Origin: Plasmopara viticola
Lineage: Eukaryota; Oomycota; Peronosporomycetes; Peronosporales; Peronosporaceae
Assembly (NCBI GenBank): GCA_001695595.3
Contig: MBPM02000001.1
Span: 1,612,001 to 1,676,000, forward strand
DNA: 64,000 nt
Reading direction: 5' to 3'
Below are positions 1 to 13,252 of this stretch, piece by piece. The stretch's first letter is position 1. Every line of letters begins with the position of its first letter. The notes below the pieces were generated by a model. That model saw only the letters and a program-made list of their open reading frames with translations. It was not told where the DNA came from and did not search any database. A program made the translations under genes and the position numbers.

Positions 1-774
1 TTAAAGTTATACGAAACGAAAAAAAGCTGCCGTTTTATATAGAATGGTTAACACGACACGAAAACGAGTTCTAGTATCACGTTTAAAAATGTAAGTTATA
101 TTACTGATTTTCGGCATTAACAACAAGCTCGTCAAAACGAAAACAAATTATTATGATCGTAAAAAAGTCGCATTTGACTGCATATATTTAATTAGGAGTT
201 ATATAACTTGGCTTACTACCAATTGAGCTATCGATTTGCAAATGATTTTGTCGACAAAAGGTGCAGCTATTGGGACCAGATTCTCAGCATTGAATATAAA
301 ATAGCGCAAATTTAAACCATATTAATTGCGGACCCTTTTGCTACGTATATCAGTGACCGTCGCACTAAATACGAGCGAGTAACGTCTGCTTTTCGCACAG
401 AAGTGCAGGACAAAGCCTGCATTTTGGCCAAAATAAGCTATAGTCGGTAAAACATTTTTGGGTAATACTCAAGTTATAATACCTGATTTCGTTAGTGATC
501 TGAAAGAAGATCACGACCTACTGTCACACGAGCGACATTTTTTGAGTTTTAATGGCGAAGGGAAACGCAAATTTATGTATGCACAATTTCTGGATAAAAA
601 TGATTGATGAGCTCATCCATCAAACACTTCAAAGGGCATACCATAGTTTGCCGGCTATCTCTCAAGCCAATTTCTTTGAGTTTGTCCCTATCTTTCCAGC
701 ATTAAGCATTCTATGTCAATTATAAAAAAAAATCTATCATTTGAATTTTGGCGACCCTTTCGTCTCTTTGGCTG
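1..774. other. AT-rich stretch, no gene seen
   Basis: No open frame of gene length is present on either strand. Short reverse-strand peptide stretches can be read around 600-720, but all are cut by stops and none is recognisable. The left neighbour lies outside the window, so this could be the decayed edge of a repeat that continues leftward. Confidence 0.5.
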
Positions 775-1131
775 CCCGTCAATTCACGAGATTTTCTATC
801 AAAAGTTAACTATTGAAACTTCTCAACAATCTTTATTGTTAAAAATGAGCAGTTAATTTGATATAGTTGCCCCTAAGAATAGAATATCGCACCATAATAA
901 TTTTTGAATGCATTATCTGCATTAGAATTGATTTAGAAGCTCGCTGAATCAATTTGAATATTCTTTCCAAGCATGATTAGCATTACTTAAACCACAAGCA
1001 TCTTAAGTTTATTACATTTATGATTAAGAATGCTTTGACGTCCTTTAACTTATTCAACACCTTAACCGCTCAAGCATTTAAATGAAAGCTATTTAAAAGC
1101 GTTTCGGGTGAACAGATTTGATAATAAAATG
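775..1131. repeat. Direct repeat, copy A (about 360 bp)
   Basis: This segment matches 8193-8555 in the same orientation over nearly its whole length, by eye at roughly 80-85% identity. Both copies start near 'gtcaattcacgag' and end near 'gataataaaat', and the flanks outside are not clearly alike. On the reverse strand both copies carry the same broken peptide pattern, including the short run GLSNANH. It may be a fragment of a second copy of the Polinton-like element or an independent interspersed repeat. Confidence 0.75.
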
Positions 1132-3024
1132 GAAAACGTTGTATCGATTTAAAACGCTCAAATTGCTTGGCGCGCCAATTGTGTTGTAGTTGGGTCTAGA
1201 CCATTTAAACACATTACACAACAAAATGTAGCTTACCGAATGTCTAGTTTCGTACCAGTTTTTATACATTTTGTATAAAATTTGGTGATTTAGCCAATTT
1301 GAGTCACTATTTACAGTATTCTCTTTTTTAATAGAATGAGCACTGCTTTTTTCATTTATGGATTGGAGCGCATTTCATTTCGACATAAATTTACACTCAT
1401 TTGTCATCGTAGATAATGTTTGTAGTTTATCTGTGGGATTCGTGTTACGGCAACTGAAAAAAATCAACAGGCGCTGTTCAAATTGAATATTTCTGGTTCT
1501 CTTATCATTAGCGCGTTCATTTCCCCACTCACAATGATGCATCTACGCTTGCTGATGAGAAAATAGCTAGGTTTTTGTGTGTATTCCGGAATCGCACGAA
1601 TACCTCAACACTGACATCAATTGTATGCTGGCAAGTTGTTCGTCAAGAAAGCTTTCAGCCAGACGGATATGAAAATTGTCTGAGCAAGAGTGCAACAAGT
1701 ATATATAGATTGCCCGGTTTGCGGTCGAAGTGAAAGCTAAATACTTCGAAGATTGTTAACCATTTTACCATTAAATGGAGCAAATAAGGCGTAGTCATCG
1801 CTGTCAAAATGATTCCAGCATAAGCTCTCGAAATTGCTTTTCGAGCGCATGCTTCATGACAATGTGTTACGCGTCGTCAAAAGGGGATTTTATTTGTCAT
1901 CTCTTAGCTGTCTTGACTGAAGCGAATTGACTCGCTCATGGGTAGTTGTTGCAAAGCATAATAATAATTTAGATAAAAATAGCGCTAAAACGCTTGGCTT
2001 GTCCATGAAAGACTCTTAAAAGCATTTCTTGCTGTTACCATTGCTAGAAAAGTCAGCACCACCCAATATTCCTTATATAAAATCGATAAAAGGCTTTGTG
2101 GACTCTCAGAAACCGCAAAGTATTAGTTAGTTAGGCTTTAACACTTTTGCAATCCTTTCTAAATCGTTGCGTGGATCTAAATTCAACAAACTTCACTTTT
2201 TGGGATCCGTTCAAGTTTCATGGTCTCCTCAAAATTAATCAAGGATTCAAATCTTTTCTGCAGCATCCCTAACGCGATGTTACGATAAACCAAGAAAAAG
2301 ACTTTGCTAAGAATGACTTGAACGATCCTCAAACGACGATTGCTAACCTCTAGAGCAGCTAGGGGGGAATATATCGGTAATCTATTTTTGAGTCATAGCC
2401 TGTGATCGTCAATACAATTATGTGTTTAGGCGGTTGTATCTCGCTGCGGCACTTTAAACATCAATAAAAATCTTCAAGCATACATTTTGACATACTGACC
2501 ACTGTGCGGTGTACTGATTTGGACCTAATTGTAGTGATGTATAAGATTAAGTGCACCATATAAAGTGCTTCTGAATATGTCAATAAATTTCGTCTTAACT
2601 TTGGGGCTGGAGCAAATATTGATGCACCCTATAGCTTAGCTCAAGGATAAGCTAATCTTAACACAAAAGGTCTGTTACGAGTGCTACTACATAATGATTC
2701 AGCGACATTTGCACTATAACCTAACCACTCTCCATACACACTCATTGACCTAAAAAAAAATTATATTGACAAGCCTCATTTTATGTTGATGAGTAGAAAT
2801 TACTTGAGCATACAAACCACTCAAAACCTACAATTAAATTCATCGAAACACACTGAGAATTTCATTAGTTTTACTCAAAAGCACCAAGAAATTTCTGAAA
2901 AAAGACTCAAAAAGCTGCTATAAATGCGACGTCATTCAATCGTGAAGTAATTAAAATTGTTATCCTGGATTATCTTTCCATATACTATAACAAGATAGCA
3001 ATTTACAAGATAGAAAGATAACAA
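1132..3024. other. AT-rich stretch, no gene seen
   Basis: About 1.9 kb with dense stops in all six frames. No RNA gene, long repeat or recognisable coding fragment was found by eye. It lies between repeat copy A and the DNA polymerase remnant, and may be decayed element sequence or plain intergenic DNA. Confidence 0.4.
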
Positions 3025-5990
3025 AATGGTTGACACACAGGGATTATACCAGAAGAGCAAGAAATCAATAACCGCAGGAAAAAAGCGCTACTATCATAAG
3101 AACCGAGAGAAAATCCTACAGAAGCAAAAAGAGTATGATCAAAAACATCAACAAGAGAGAAAAAAGTAAATATTTAGCTAAAAAAAGTTACCAACCAAAC
3201 TACTGACTAACATTATTGTTTTGCTTACAGCCAGTGTTAACTACAATATATACGAAGCCATTGTCATCTTGTACTTGGTACATATAAACATTTTCAAAAT
3301 GCCAGTCTCAAAAAAAATGAAGAAGGATCAATAGACCCGCAGCGATCTCTAAGGTTTAATTAGTCCTGCAACTTAGTGGTTAATCGGAAAATGACAACCT
3401 CCAATATAGAGAAGGTTGCTAAGCGCATCCGCAAAGACATTGTAGCTCCAGCCGATAATAAACATCTACTGCATTTCAAGAGTGAGAATAGATTTGTTTG
3501 AAAAGTTATCATTTATAAGATCAACAATTTATTGTGATAATCTATAAAACACTGTAGAGAACCAATATAGTTCCGGGGCTGATATTGGACTAGACATTAT
3601 GTTAACGACAACACTTACGATAGAGTAGTAAAAGACTTTAAAGCAATCTCGATAGAAAGAATTCTTTTTCTACCGAGAGTGTTTTGAAATATTTTACAAT
3701 CGTTTGTAAAATTAAAGCTGATTACAATTTAGATGATATTCAAGTTTATTATGGTAATTGGAAAGATAGATTTAAAATGACTGTTGAAGAAGAAAATTCA
3801 TGTAAAGAGCAAAGAGGACCACCTTGCTTCTTCACTCAAGCTGATTTGGATAAAACAATCTCGAAAAGTACAAACAACCTTTAATTTAGGTGCTGGAGTT
3901 GATTTTTTTCGCAAGAAAGCTAAAGCATCAAGCCTCGACATCCCAGGAAAACAATACTATCCAAAGAGGGATCCATGAAGAGTTGATAACAGCACTTCTA
4001 TCTAAGGATTTAAACTGAAAATCGTATACAATTTGGTTCTGTCGGTCAATATCCATACCTACTCGAATTACTAAAGCCGCTCTTGAAAATCCTACACTAG
4101 TGTATTAATATTAACGAGCTAATTTTATAGTAAAAAAGACAAGGCATTCCTTGAATCAAATCGCATAAACATTTATCTATATCATCATCTTGAAACACGA
4201 TTTAATTTAATTTCACACATTAGTGTACCCGAGTAATTAAAAAATAATTATGAAAAGTTTGAACCTTTGACTAGAGTTCATTTTTATGCAAGTGGATACA
4301 AAGCGATTGGTAGAGTAAATACAAATGGAGAAATAGATGAAACTACTTTGAATGGTGGTCTCGCGCCCTTTGAACAGATAATGAGAGATGACGAGGGAGA
4401 GGGAAATGGGTGAAGGTCAACGAAGATGATGTTGTTTAGAACTCTGATTGGAAATAATAAACATGTTCCTTGTTGTGTATCATATTGCATCGAACGTCAA
4501 TGCAATTTATTTCGTAAAACAAAAAGCTTTTATGGAATCAGATGATATGGCACCAGAAAAAAAGTGCTTTCCACATAAATTGGTTTGCAAATATAATCAT
4601 CCACTGCTTTGGCCAATGAATCGATTAGATTACTCTGAAAAAAAACGCTGTTAGCTAATACTACTAAAATCAGTGCTTGTGATGACAATCATCTCGATTG
4701 TAAAAGGTATGATATTTAATGTTGTGAGAGAGGTGTTGATGTTCTACGAAACAGTTTTTGAGGTGTTTAAAAAAAAGCTTATTGATCGATTTAATATTGA
4801 TGTGTATCGCTTTATGTCAATGCCTTCATTACCATATGCTATTCAGCATAACGAGAATTGATATGATAGCTGCTATGCAATAAATGGAAACGTTCTAGCA
4901 TTCGTTCGCAATGCAGTTAATGGTGGTCGTGTTATGACTCGAGACAATGAGAAACACCATATTCAACATAAGCTTACAGATTTTGATGCCAGTTCTCTAC
5001 ATCCATCAGGACAAACTGAACTCGATTGATGTATTAGAGGAAAACCTTAATGGTTCTACAATACAATATCAATACTCGCGCAAAATTTGAGTCATTAATA
5101 AGAAACGACACTTTTCATTGTTGAGCGTGGGGCTAGAAACCACACAAAAAAATTTTTTGGTAAGACAATTATTGTTGTCAAACAAGCGCTGAAAAGTGTT
5201 TTTTGGAATGAAGGATTCAAATTGTATTGACAGCCAAGTCACTATTACAGGAGCGACTAAAATTCAAAAAAAAAGAAGGCAACCACTTCAATCAAATTAT
5301 TATTATATTTAGCGTATGGTAAACAAATCCAGGAACCAATTGTTGAGCGAAAGGTTTTGGTTAGTGATGAGAAGAGTATTCTTGAATATACTATCAATAA
5401 TATTGATATGATATCTCTAGAACATCAATTACAGACGATCTAGATTTGCCTATATAGTAAAAGGCCTTACTAGGATTTTAGCTTAGCTCATCAAGAAGTG
5501 CTAGTTTTGGATAGTACTTAACATATTATGAATTCAGGGATGTGTTTAGCAGAAGATGCTAATGCTAAGATATGGTACCAGGACGCAGACTCTATGCACA
5601 TCTTTTACGATGCTGTCAGTAGACTTGCAGATGCTTTTATTAAAAGTATTGCAAAGAGTAATTTGGTAAGCAAATATAAAAATTTACGTCGATTTCGATT
5701 TTACAGAATCAGAAGATAATTTCTATGCTAATGAATATGTTTTTTTCGTAAAAAAAATCATTTAGATATACTTGGTTGCGATGGTAATGATGTAGAAGGT
5801 TTCTTATCAGACCTAGAGGCATCCCTTCAATATTTCCTCAAAAACGATACCTACAAAGAATATTTGGAACTCTACAATGGTGAGGAAACAGAATTTGATT
5901 TGAGTAATGTGTGTCCAATTAAAATTAACACTAGAACTCAACGTGTAACTACAAGGTTGAATTACATACAAAAATCATCGTTTAAATAGT
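3025..5990 (+). pseudogene. Decayed protein-primed family B DNA polymerase (Polinton/Maverick type)
   Basis: Remains of a DNA polymerase of the DNA_pol_B_2 (organellar/viral, protein-primed) type, spread over about 3 kb in changing frames with many stops. Three palm motifs stand in the right order. Motif A (near 4980-5007) reads DFDASSLHPS, where SLYPS is usual. Motif B (near 5315-5350) reads AYGKQIQEPI. Motif C (near 5572-5595) reads YQDADSM, where YxDTDS is usual. Upstream, fragments at 4448-4861 fit the exonuclease/linker part. A short basic open frame starts with ATG at 3025 and may be the original N-terminus. Downstream a stretch at 5760-5985 continues the C-terminal part. It lies just before an integrase remnant in the same orientation, the pairing seen in Polintons. 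It cannot be functional. The family call is strong from motif order; the exact element class is inference. Confidence 0.8.
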
Positions 5991-5999
5991 GTAATATGG

Positions 6000-6890
6000 A
6001 CTCTCTACTAACTCAGCTCTATTATAATCCAAAATCAGAATCATTGGTGCATCGAAGCTACACCAAAGAGCAAAAGCAATTGATAATATATAAAGTTGGC
6101 ACAAGTCAAAGAATGGTTTAAGACACAAAGTGGCACTCAACAATATTCAAACTAAAATATCAGAATCCCGATTTTCAAAAAACAAGCTACAACCCCAACA
6201 CACAAAGTGGCACTCAACAATATTCAAACTAGAATATCAGTATCCCGATTTTCAAAAAAAAGTACAATCCCAACGAATGGCAAATGAATATTGTATTTTA
6301 AAAGAAGCAACCTCTTTTGATAGCAGTTAAAAGTAACATCCGCATTGGACTAGACTAGGTTTTATTGAAATACAAACAAGCAGCTACGGTTAAAGAAGCT
6401 ATTGATTAATTCATTACGGAGAACAAGGTGTCGGCGTTGATGTCGGATATTGGACAAATGATGTGATTGAAATTTTTTTGATGGAAATCTCATTACCCAT
6501 GCTAATTTTAATTCAGGAGATTATACAGTGCTTGTAAAGATAGATCGTTTTCTCAGCACAATAAAGGCAAGACTAACAAAGATGCAGGATACTATGGGAT
6601 TTGAGAAGCTTACACAAAAACTATTGAATGAGGCTATCTCTATTTACAACAATATACTCATGCATCCATAAAAGCTACACCAATTGAAATGGAAAGGGGT
6701 CTTTTTTTACGAAATTGAACACAATGAACAAGTGTATAAGCAAGTACAAAAAGACATATCGACTGGTTCCATTGTGCGTTATCGTTTGATTTCGAATGTT
6801 TCAAGAAGAAGGTGCAAGATTGTCAATAGCTGAGTACGAAGATTTTGGATTAGAAAGATTAAAGATGCGTATTAAATAATAATTTACTTT
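6000..6890 (+). pseudogene. Decayed retroviral-type integrase (rve), Polinton-like
   Basis: Remains of an integrase of the retroviral (DDE, rve) superfamily, directly downstream of the DNA polymerase remnant and in the same orientation. The start of the core reads EWQMNIVF, then a stop where tryptophan would be expected, then KKQPLLIAV (about 6277-6325). The middle reads ITENKVSALMSDIG (about 6418-6460). The C-terminal side reads HASIKATPIEMERG (about 6658-6700), the 'H-S/A-x-K-x-T-P-x-E' signature of Polinton and Ty3-type integrases. The N-terminal region contains a 77-bp tandem duplication. Stops and frameshifts throughout show it is dead. An LTR-retrotransposon integrase is the alternative, but the adjacent polymerase B makes a Polinton origin more likely. 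Confidence 0.72.
6123..6276 (+). repeat. 77-bp tandem duplication
   Basis: Two adjacent copies of a 77-bp unit start at 6123 and 6200, each beginning 'acacaaagtggcactcaac'. They differ at only a few positions, and the second copy has a longer A-run near its end. Because 77 is not a multiple of three, the duplication alone breaks the reading frame of the integrase remnant it lies in. Confidence 0.85.
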
Positions 6891-7439
6891 TATACAAACC
6901 AGTCAATAACTTGAAAGTTATAAATGCAGAAGAAACTGACGCACCAATAGAAACAATGCTGTTTTTGAAGGGGTCAAGATTTTAAATCACAAGATGCAAC
7001 GCAACGGCAAGCCCAAATATTTAGTGAAACGCAAAAGGATACACTGACAGTGATAACACCTGAGAGCCAAAAGACAATCTCGGATTGATTAATTACATTA
7101 CGATGTCAACACTAGAGAAACAATATTGGTCGAAAAATAGATGAACATGATGTGTAAATTTATCACAAAAGCAACACACACAATGCACCAGAGAAGCAAA
7201 AAAGGTGATTAGTGTACTCAGCATCATAATTTGATCCAAACACAAATGTATTAGAAGGAACTAATTGTATTTACAAGAAATTTCAATGCTGCCTAGAGAT
7301 GATAAGGAACTACAGAATTACAAAGTCAAATGAAGACAATAAACGAATTCGACCTCATCAAACACCAATTGATCGAGATTAATGCTAGTATAAAAGTTTA
7401 GTATCGAACTGTTGATCGATGCCACAATTCTCGCTAGGA

Positions 7440-10400
7440 AGAGATATGTAATGTTCCGCTCGACCAAATCGAAAAAATAATATCGAAAATTTCTCTATGT
7501 TTGTGTCACCCATATACAAGTAGATATTGGAGTTGACTCTTTAAGGCAAAAATTTTCACCAGTCTTTTGCATTAAGCGTAGTCTATCATCGCAGGCGATC
7601 CCTTTTTTTGGACACCAACAACAGGAAGACTTGTAACTTCACCCCAACAGCGTTAACGAAAGCTGTAGGCCCAGCATAGGCCTCAAATGCTTAAGAGCCC
7701 TGATCAACAACACCGGGTAGTAATGGTTTAAGTACAGGCCAAACATTTTTTCTAAGCACGGCCATGCGCTATCTTTGATCCAACGCTTTAACGACCCTCC
7801 ACTCATTCTATATCCCTAAAGAGCGTCTTCGTCCATAATTAACGAAGCGTTAATTTCACCTGGCAAAAACACAATTGGCAATCTTTTTCCATTCTTTCGC
7901 ATTCTCTGGATAATGGTTGAAGAGCCCTTAATCTGAGAAGCAGTGAACGCTACTTCAATGACTTCTTTTCTGAAGCATCCGTGAGCTCATCCCAACTTAC
8001 CGAAGCGTAAGAGTTTATCTTTATATAATATATGTATATTCCAAGAAATAAAAGGAACTTAACAAAAGTTGTTTCTTACAATGCAAATGGATTCGGATTT
8101 TTAATTTTTTTAAAGCCCTGGAGCATCTTTTCCTGATCTCTTTGCGTCCCCATTATTGGCCTTAGAATGGGAGACCGAAGGTCTTTAAAAGCCCTCCGGG
8201 CGTCAATTCACGAGATTTTCTTCTAGATGTAAACTATTGAAAGTTCTCAACAATCTTTATTGATTAAAATGAGCAGCTGATTTGATAGATTTGCCCCTAA
8301 GAATAGGATACTGCACCATTATAATTTTTGAATGCATTATCTGCATTAGCAATGATTTAAGAGCTCGTTGAATCAATTTGAATTCTCTTTATAAACATGA
8401 TTAGCATTACTTAAACCACGAGCACTTTGAAGTTTATTGAATATATGTTTTAGAATGCTTTGACGTTCTTTAACTTCGGCAACACCTTAACCGCTCGAGT
8501 AGTTAAATGAGAGCTATTCAAAAACGTTTCGGATTAACACATCTGATAATAAAATCCTCCGATCTCCGTATGTATCAACAATGCAGTTTAGCGCTCCAAG
8601 CCAATCAGCGATTTTTATACACGACACGTTGATTGACGGATAGGTTTACTTCTGCTCCCTACTGGATATTCAACAAGGAATTATGTTCTCTTTTCTATCT
8701 TTGTTCCTTAAAGATAAACCTTCTCCTCCGCAAACCAAGGGTTGCCATTGTACAATCGGATAAGAATATCTTTCACTTGATGATTGGCATCTGATATAAT
8801 CTTGTCGTGTGGAACTTCTGGCTAAATATTGGTATTAAACTTCATATATGTATTCGACTCAGAACTTTTGAGCGTCCGTGATTGCTTGGAGGGATGTAAC
8901 ATTGCTTTGAAAACCTGTTAAACATATCGAGTGTCAACTCACATGAGACTTTTCTGTCTGTTTTAACTCGATCACCGTCAAAAACTTTCAATCTTTCGTC
9001 CAGTAATTTTACTCAATAATCTCCGTTTAGTCACCTTGTTGGTTTCTTCCCTTCTAATATGGAATCGGTGCTCTAGTACCTTCTGGAAAGGTATTGTTCA
9101 TCATAATATAACGAAGTATATTATATGCTCCAGACTTGATGTTGAATTCGAACTGATGCGACGACTCAACGGCGGTAAATTTTGTCTCACTGTCAAAAAG
9201 ATTCAATATGTAATCGTTGCAATAGTTATTTAGAGCTTTTTACAATAAAAAGCTCACCATCCGTCCCAAAATATACATTTTCGTCTGGGGTAACAGAAGT
9301 CAGAGCCGGATTGACCATTCTTTTGACAATAGTTCGAATAACGATCGATTGTTTTTCTCGTGCGTTCCATTAGAAGTTGAAATTATTAGCTTTTACTTGG
9401 GTCTCAAAGTCATATGTACTCTGTGAGTCACCAATATCACTCAATGAATCTTCCTCATTACCAATGATCTATAAATCTTATTGACAATCTATTGTAGTCA
9501 TCACCAGTACTGCCTGCATACCTGCTGAAGTCATAGTTAGAGCTGCTTGTACAACCGCTCAAGTCATTGTAGGTGCTGCTTATTCTTCCATCGTTACCAT
9601 TGAAGGAGCTCCTTATGATGCAGGTGAGGCTACTTTAATTACCCATTGTTGGGGCGTCGAAGTATCTATTATTTGATCCAGATGAGCAGCTCATTGCGTT
9701 AATTGCATGGATCATTCTTTATGCGTGCTGATTGAAGCTCCTCACGGTTCTCCTGAGCAAATTGCTTCACTTTATCTTTTCGATCACTGGGAGACTTAAA
9801 ATTTGAAATCATCTTAAAGTTCACTTAGCACGGCTCTAAATTAATGAAAATTATTGTTTTTCATCACGAATTTATAGCATCTTCAAAAAATTGGAGTCTT
9901 TAATTCTAACATTGTCAAATTTCTGATCAACGATACTTAAAGTAATATTGCTGTCTGCTCCATCATTAATCTATAGCCATTGATGTTCAGGTGGCTGGAT
10001 TGAGAACGACTGACCAATTGATGTCCCTTGAAGACTGAACGAAGTCAGAATATCAGGTGGTGTGCTAACGCGAGTGTTAATAAGATTAGAACGAATTAAA
10101 TAACCGCTGACGGGATTTACTTGTGAAGATATCTTGCTCAAGAATACTTGATTTGTTGCTTGAATGCTGGATGAATACGTTGCTGGACCTAAATAATTTC
10201 CGATAACTGATCTTGTATGACAAATTCATGAGCTCACTGTGAGGGAAAAAAACTTTTTGTGATCGTTTGACGCTAGGCAGATCTATTGGCACTTGAGTAA
10301 AGTTCGCGGGTTTCGCACAAACACAAACGAGTAGACAACAAGATGGCCAATAGGGAGTAGGTGCGAAGACGGACATGAAGAAAACATCTAGTGTTTTCAT
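7440..10400 (-). pseudogene. Decayed reverse-strand coding block, possibly virion genes of the Polinton-like element
   Basis: Reading the reverse strand from 10400 down gives several peptide runs that look protein-like but switch frame. The longest open piece is 10086-10400 (104 codons). In a second frame it continues as a run containing NTRVSTPPDILTSF (about 9990-10075), then SNITLSIVDQKFDNVRIKD (about 9890-9950). Further down are ENVYFGTDGELFIVKSSK (about 9225-9290) and a run near 7640-7830 containing PGVVDQGS and AYAGPTAFVNAVG. The convergent arrangement with the polymerase-integrase pair fits a Polinton with capsid-type genes on the other strand. I do not recognise any single protein with certainty, so the virion assignment is inference. 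Repeat copy B lies inside this block. Confidence 0.35.
8193..8555. repeat. Direct repeat, copy B (about 360 bp)
   Basis: Second copy of the repeat at 775-1131, same orientation, with clear boundaries on both sides. The intervening 7.1 kb contains the polymerase and integrase remnants. The repeat sits inside the reverse-strand coding-like block, so it is probably element sequence that was duplicated rather than a terminal repeat. Confidence 0.75.
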
Positions 10401-13252
10401 ATCTACTTCTTTTGGCTTTAAGCTCTTACAACTTATATATTAAAATCGATATGTGATTTAAAGCACGGCAGCACCAACGTATCTGGATAGTACGTTCTAC
10501 CAAACGCGATCTGTTTTATAGCTTGTTAGTAGTTTGTGGAGACAGGAAACACGAATCGCACGATGTCTGCAGGGCCGTACTGCAAGATTTAAATGCAAAG
10601 TCATCTATCATAGTCGTAAAATCGGTAACTACTTCATTTTGACTTTAACTCTGGCACTTTTTTCATAAACAAGCTTGTATTTTAGAAGCTGCCATAATAT
10701 TTTGTGTCTTGTTCGTTGCTATTCTGTAATACACGCATGCTAAGAAACAACCATTAAGAGAGCCTGAATATATTTTTTTTTCTCAAGTCCACCGAGATAC
10801 CCAACACGGTTGATCCTCGTTGATAATACGAAATTTACATTACTTATAAAAGCTTGATTTTTCTAAATTTTATTGTATGATTGTCAAGACACTTTTCTTC
10901 TTCCTCGTCGGTGTCAAGAAGATTGTCAGCAATGTCAATATGTGTAACGTGTGCACGCCTTCGAAGTAATCTAGCCATCAAATATCAAATTTTCTTAATT
11001 CTCCACCAGTATACGCGAAGCGCCTAAAAACATACTGGCAACAGCAGGTGTATATAAAGCATTGGATTTGCAAGTCTACATGTCCATGATTGTTACAAAA
11101 ATCGCAGCACGTCTATTGCCTCGCAACTGCACAGTAATTATATGTCGTATAGAAATATTGTTGATACTGCTAATATCTGAAAAAATAATGTTAAGAAACA
11201 AAGCTCTTGTCTTTAGCTTCAATAAAGTCCGAACTCATCACAATTCGTGCTGTCATTTCCTCATCGGGTAAATGAATTGCCATGGTATGTTTGCAATGGA
11301 GCCCCTGGTTTTTTGACAGAAAGCACTTTCTTGAATCAGGTCACTTGCATCGGATCCGTTTCATATTTCCAAGTTTGCTATTTTGTTGTTTCTTCCTATA
11401 TAACCTGCCACATTTAACTCATAAAAATTCTGCTTGCGTCGGACGAAGCCTTATTTTTTAATTTGTATGAAGATCATCGTTTGAACTGCTCCGACAAATG
11501 AAACAATACGCGAATGGAATCTGCTATAAAATGACATGATCAGTGACAATTGTTTATTTTTTATTTTGTATCAATCAACAACATTATCCTCCAAGAGATA
11601 TAAGCTTTTGGAGCACCTTGAAAAGCCAGCTTCAGATTCCACTAGTTAGCTCTCTTACCGTCATCACGTCCAAGGCCGCGCTTTACTGCACGTGGCATAC
11701 AAGATGTGATTATCAAGCAGCCAACATGCTCTAAATATATGTCGTGCACCTGAAGATCTCATCCATTCTTTGTAATTCTAAAGCATCTGTTTTTTGTATG
11801 TCGAGTCCGATTCAGCAACAATTAGTGAACATTTCATTGGTTAGACTTAAGCGTTTGATTGTTTGATATTTTTCGAACTTAAAAGCATAGTCAAACAAGA
11901 TGTTTATGGAAGAGGTGCACCGGACGCTGATATCTGGGATTTACGAAAATTACGGTCGAGAGCATCTTTTTTTATCGTTTTGAAGTCTTCTGTGGTATTT
12001 ATTAATTATGAAGGAACTATAAACTTTACCTTGAGCGCGACCCACTTGCGTGTTTCTCATTTTCAGAGAAGTGGTGCTTGGCCAAAGTAGCCTGGTGACG
12101 ACATTTATGGCATCACATTTTGTCTCTCAGGGATCTTTGTGATTCAATATGAAGCCTAATCTTGATTGTTCGCTACAGTTTTTACACGATTTGATATTGA
12201 CGTTGGTCTTTCCACTCATTTTAGTCGTACCCCCACGTGTTGCACCCGAAATCACTTCTGTATATTGTTACGCGATTCGCGTACTAGGTGACGTTATCGT
12301 CCGTTCAGAAGCACCAAGGGTATTGTAATTGCTCCCAAAGGAGTCACATTACTCGTAACAGTCAGCCTTCTGTTTCAACTAAGACACATGAATTTACCGC
12401 AACCGTATTGTACCAAAAAACTCGTTTGCCGGCTGTCATACTCAAGCAATTGCATACGGTTTCAGCCCATCACGGGGTCTCATTCGAGTCATAGCTACTA
12501 ACACGAACTACGTCAACTTCGCATATGCGGACCGGGTATCTGTCAATTGTTATGTTTTGCAGTCATCAATGCAGTTCATGCAATGTTCGGAAGGAGCTTA
12601 AAAACCGTTCACTTAAACGAAGACAGCTAGCAATTCGAGCTCCCCGATTTGCGGAAAGATGACTTAACATTTTATATCGGTCAAGAGATGCTGTTGCATC
12701 AGCACATTGATAAAATAAAAGCTGCGACAAAAATAGCGGCGGTAAGTTTAACGTGTTTACTAAAAGAGATAAGGCACTAATAGACACTAAAAAGTATTTG
12801 ACATTTGAAATTTGGGTATAGCGAAGGAGGGTAATCATTGCTTCAATTTCTCTCTTGTTGAGATTGTAAAAATCTGCGTACATCATATACCTCTCGAAAT
12901 AACTCGATGTTTTAAATCCTGTCCTAAATTTTCAAGACTTTAACCTCAATCGTAAGTAGCTTCTAGCATCTCTTTAAAGTGTTGTTCCGTATTTTGGCTT
13001 GTTGTTGAGATTCTGTTGCCATATGCAGCTTGCAGCAGCCACTGATACTATACGAGATCGAGGGGCGGTGAACTCAGATGGGTGTGCACCCAAGATTACT
13101 GGCCAAACTTGGGGCTCACTACAAAAGGGCGTGATGTTTTGATCTAGCTCAAGCAATTTGCGCTGGATGCGAAGCGGTCGATTTGACTGCTAAATTTACC
13201 ACTTCTTTAACCCAAGTAGTCTATCTCCTTAAAGCGTTTGAAGGGTCCATGA
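10401..13252. other. Gene-poor stretch with small unassigned open frames
   Basis: No recognisable gene. A 44-residue reverse-strand frame with its own ATG and stop (10844-10978) has a basic start (MARLLRRRAH) and an acidic middle (TDEEEEK). It could be a small leftover gene of the neighbouring element. Reverse-strand frames at 12566-12886 (106 codons) and 12974-13156 may be exons of one decayed gene: a possible 40-base GT-AG intron lies near 12720-12760. None of these could be assigned. Confidence 0.3.
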
